Shown: one piece after another, positions 4,741-5,740 of the stretch
Layout of the letters: each line of letters opens with the position of its first letter
Numbering within the stretch: position 1 is the first letter of the stretch
Origin: Bacteroidota bacterium
GTDB lineage: Bacteria; Bacteroidota; Bacteroidia; J057
DNA length: 5,740 bases
Direction: 5' to 3'
NCBI GenBank assembly: GCA_963169475.1
Contig: CAUJFT010000270.1
Coordinates: 1-5,740 of the forward strand
The notes under the pieces: generated by a model
Databases searched by the model: none
What the model was told of the DNA's origin: nothing
The model's input: the letters and a program-made list of their open reading frames with translations, nothing else
Translations under genes and position numbers: made by a program

Positions 4741-5740
4741 ATGTTCAGAAACAGTATTTTTATTATCCTAATGATTCTTGGGGTTACATTTTATGCCACT
4801 GCGCAAACGCCTCCAAATGGGAGACTTTTTGTATTAAACGAGGGTGCATTCGGAGGAGAGGGGACGGTCGGATATATTGATTACCCGGCAGCAACCTACA
4901 CAGAAATAGATAAAATAGCCGCCTTTGGGAATCAGGTTAAAATGATAAACAATCACTTGTATGTGGTGGACGGAGCGGGAAATGTGATTGTTTATGATTC
5001 TCTTTATAATAGAGTAGATTCTCTAACGGGGCGTGGGGTGAGAGGAATATACCAGTATAACAATCAATACATTTTGATTACTTGTTTTACCCCTCCTTAT
5101 GCCTCTATACGAGAGATAAATCAGATAGATAGTGTGATTCATAATTATGATACAACTCAAATCAGGAGTAGCAGAGAAGAGGCGGTGGTCTATGGAAACA
5201 AAGCGTTTCTTTCGGGATATTATGGCGACAGTATGGTAATCTCTATAGATTTTTCAAATTTTTCCAACGTAAAGGTAATCGGTACAGGAGTAAATCCTTA
5301 TCAGATTACGGAAATGAATGATGTGGTATATGCCGGCTGCTATGAATATGATGCCAACTTTAATACCCATACGACCTTATACATGATTGACCCTATGACA
5401 GATTTGGTTATAGACTCAAAAGACTTTCCTTATACTGATGGGCTAACCGCAGGAGACGGAATCGTTTATTTGAAGATGGGTAATGGTAAATTATTAAAGT
5501 ATAATCCTATAAATCACGCTATAGACTCTAGCACCTATCTCTTGGGGGCATACACTGTAGAATATGATGTTACGCAAAATTTACTCTTTTATTCGCGTAC
5601 TGATTATACTACTTTTGGGTCGGTAGGATTTATTAGGAACGACACCGTCAGCACTTTGATTTCAACGGATATTTCTCCAAGGGGTTTTTATTTTCTTGCT
5701 AATCCTCAAAACCCTCTATCGGTTTATGAAGGAGAAAATA
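4741..5740 (+). CDS. Secreted beta-propeller-like protein (DUF5074/YncE-like), 3' end cut off
   Basis: The frame is open from ATG 4741 to the right edge (333 codons). An in-frame TAA at 4726-4728 excludes longer starts, and this ATG gives a good signal peptide: FRN, hydrophobic residues 5-18, then ATA before Q22. There is no Cys at the cleavage site, so it is not a standard lipoprotein. The mature part opens with GRLFVLNEGAFGGEGTVGYI (about 27-46), typical of DUF5074/YncE-like propellers. It continues with about seven beta-rich repeats: about 27-56, 62-95, 99-132, 145-180, 184-226, 232-263 and 268-308, with phrases such as NNHLYVVDGAGNVIVYD, NPYQITEMNDVVYAG and DGIVYLKMGNGKLLKYN. Such proteins act at the cell surface or outside it. 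BtuG, a Bacteroides cobalamin-binding propeller, is a known relative by fold. The position after a TonB-dependent receptor suggests ligand capture, but the ligand is unknown. A C-terminal T9SS sorting domain may follow, judging from NPQNPLSVYEGEN at the edge; this is a guess. Confidence 0.88.
   Translation, partial: MFRNSIFIILMILGVTFYATAQTPPNGRLFVLNEGAFGGEGTVGYIDYPAATYTEIDKIAAFGNQVKMINNHLYVVDGAGNVIVYDSLYNRVDSLTGRGVRGIYQYNNQYILITCFTPPYASIREINQIDSVIHNYDTTQIRSSREEAVVYGNKAFLSGYYGDSMVISIDFSNFSNVKVIGTGVNPYQITEMNDVVYAGCYEYDANFNTHTTLYMIDPMTDLVIDSKDFPYTDGLTAGDGIVYLKMGNGKLLKYNPINHAIDSSTYLLGAYTVEYDVTQNLLFYSRTDYTTFGSVGFIRNDTVSTLISTDISPRGFYFLANPQNPLSVYEGEN

Noticed and set aside
4848..4862. CATTCGGAG inside the propeller gene, shared with repeat copy 2
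   Set aside because: Only 9 bp are shared, in a coding context that encodes the conserved NEGAFGG segment, so it is most likely coincidence.

Overview
The window looks like Bacteroidota DNA. It is AT-rich, and start codons lack strong Shine-Dalgarno sequences. Two genes have upstream matches to the Bacteroidota promoter (TTTG, about 20 bp, TAnnTTTG). The protein families also fit: a TonB-dependent receptor with an N-terminal CarboxypepD_reg-like domain, a secreted propeller resembling DUF5074/YncE, a Bacteroidota-style tyrosine recombinase and a small conserved zinc-ribbon protein. I cannot name a genus.

Layout. 1-1211 (minus) is the first 403 codons of a tyrosine recombinase, cut by the left edge just before its C-terminal catalytic Tyr. 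It carries two copies of a short N-terminal module. 1212-1354 is a divergent intergenic region holding an ordered set of four CGTAA half-sites next to the recombinase start. 1355-1705 (plus) is a 116-residue four-cysteine zinc-ribbon protein. 1706-1897 is a gap with a 10-bp perfect inverted repeat and a very good promoter. 1898-4360 (plus) is a complete 820-residue TonB-dependent outer-membrane receptor. 4361-4740 has no credible gene but contains a small hairpin, two copies of a 58/59-bp direct repeat that can each fold into a hairpin, and a promoter. 4741-5740 (plus) is the first 333 codons of a secreted, propeller-like protein, cut by the right edge.

How the genes may work together. The receptor would import an unknown ligand across the outer membrane using TonB energy. 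The secreted propeller next to it resembles, in its opening motif and repeat layout, the family that includes the cobalamin-binding surface protein BtuG, which works with the receptor BtuB. That makes a receptor/ligand-capture pair plausible, but the substrate is not shown by the sequence and I see no cobalamin riboswitch. The two genes have separate promoters and a 380-bp gap, so they are neighbours rather than a tight operon. The recombinase points to an integrated mobile element whose boundaries are not established here. The CGTAA array could be an operator for the divergent pair or a recombinase binding/crossover site.

I did not find CRISPR, rRNA, tRNA or a complete insertion sequence. 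The main leads are the CGTAA array, the receptor-propeller pair, the duplicated module in the recombinase, the direct repeat, and homopolymer tracts that could cause phase variation.
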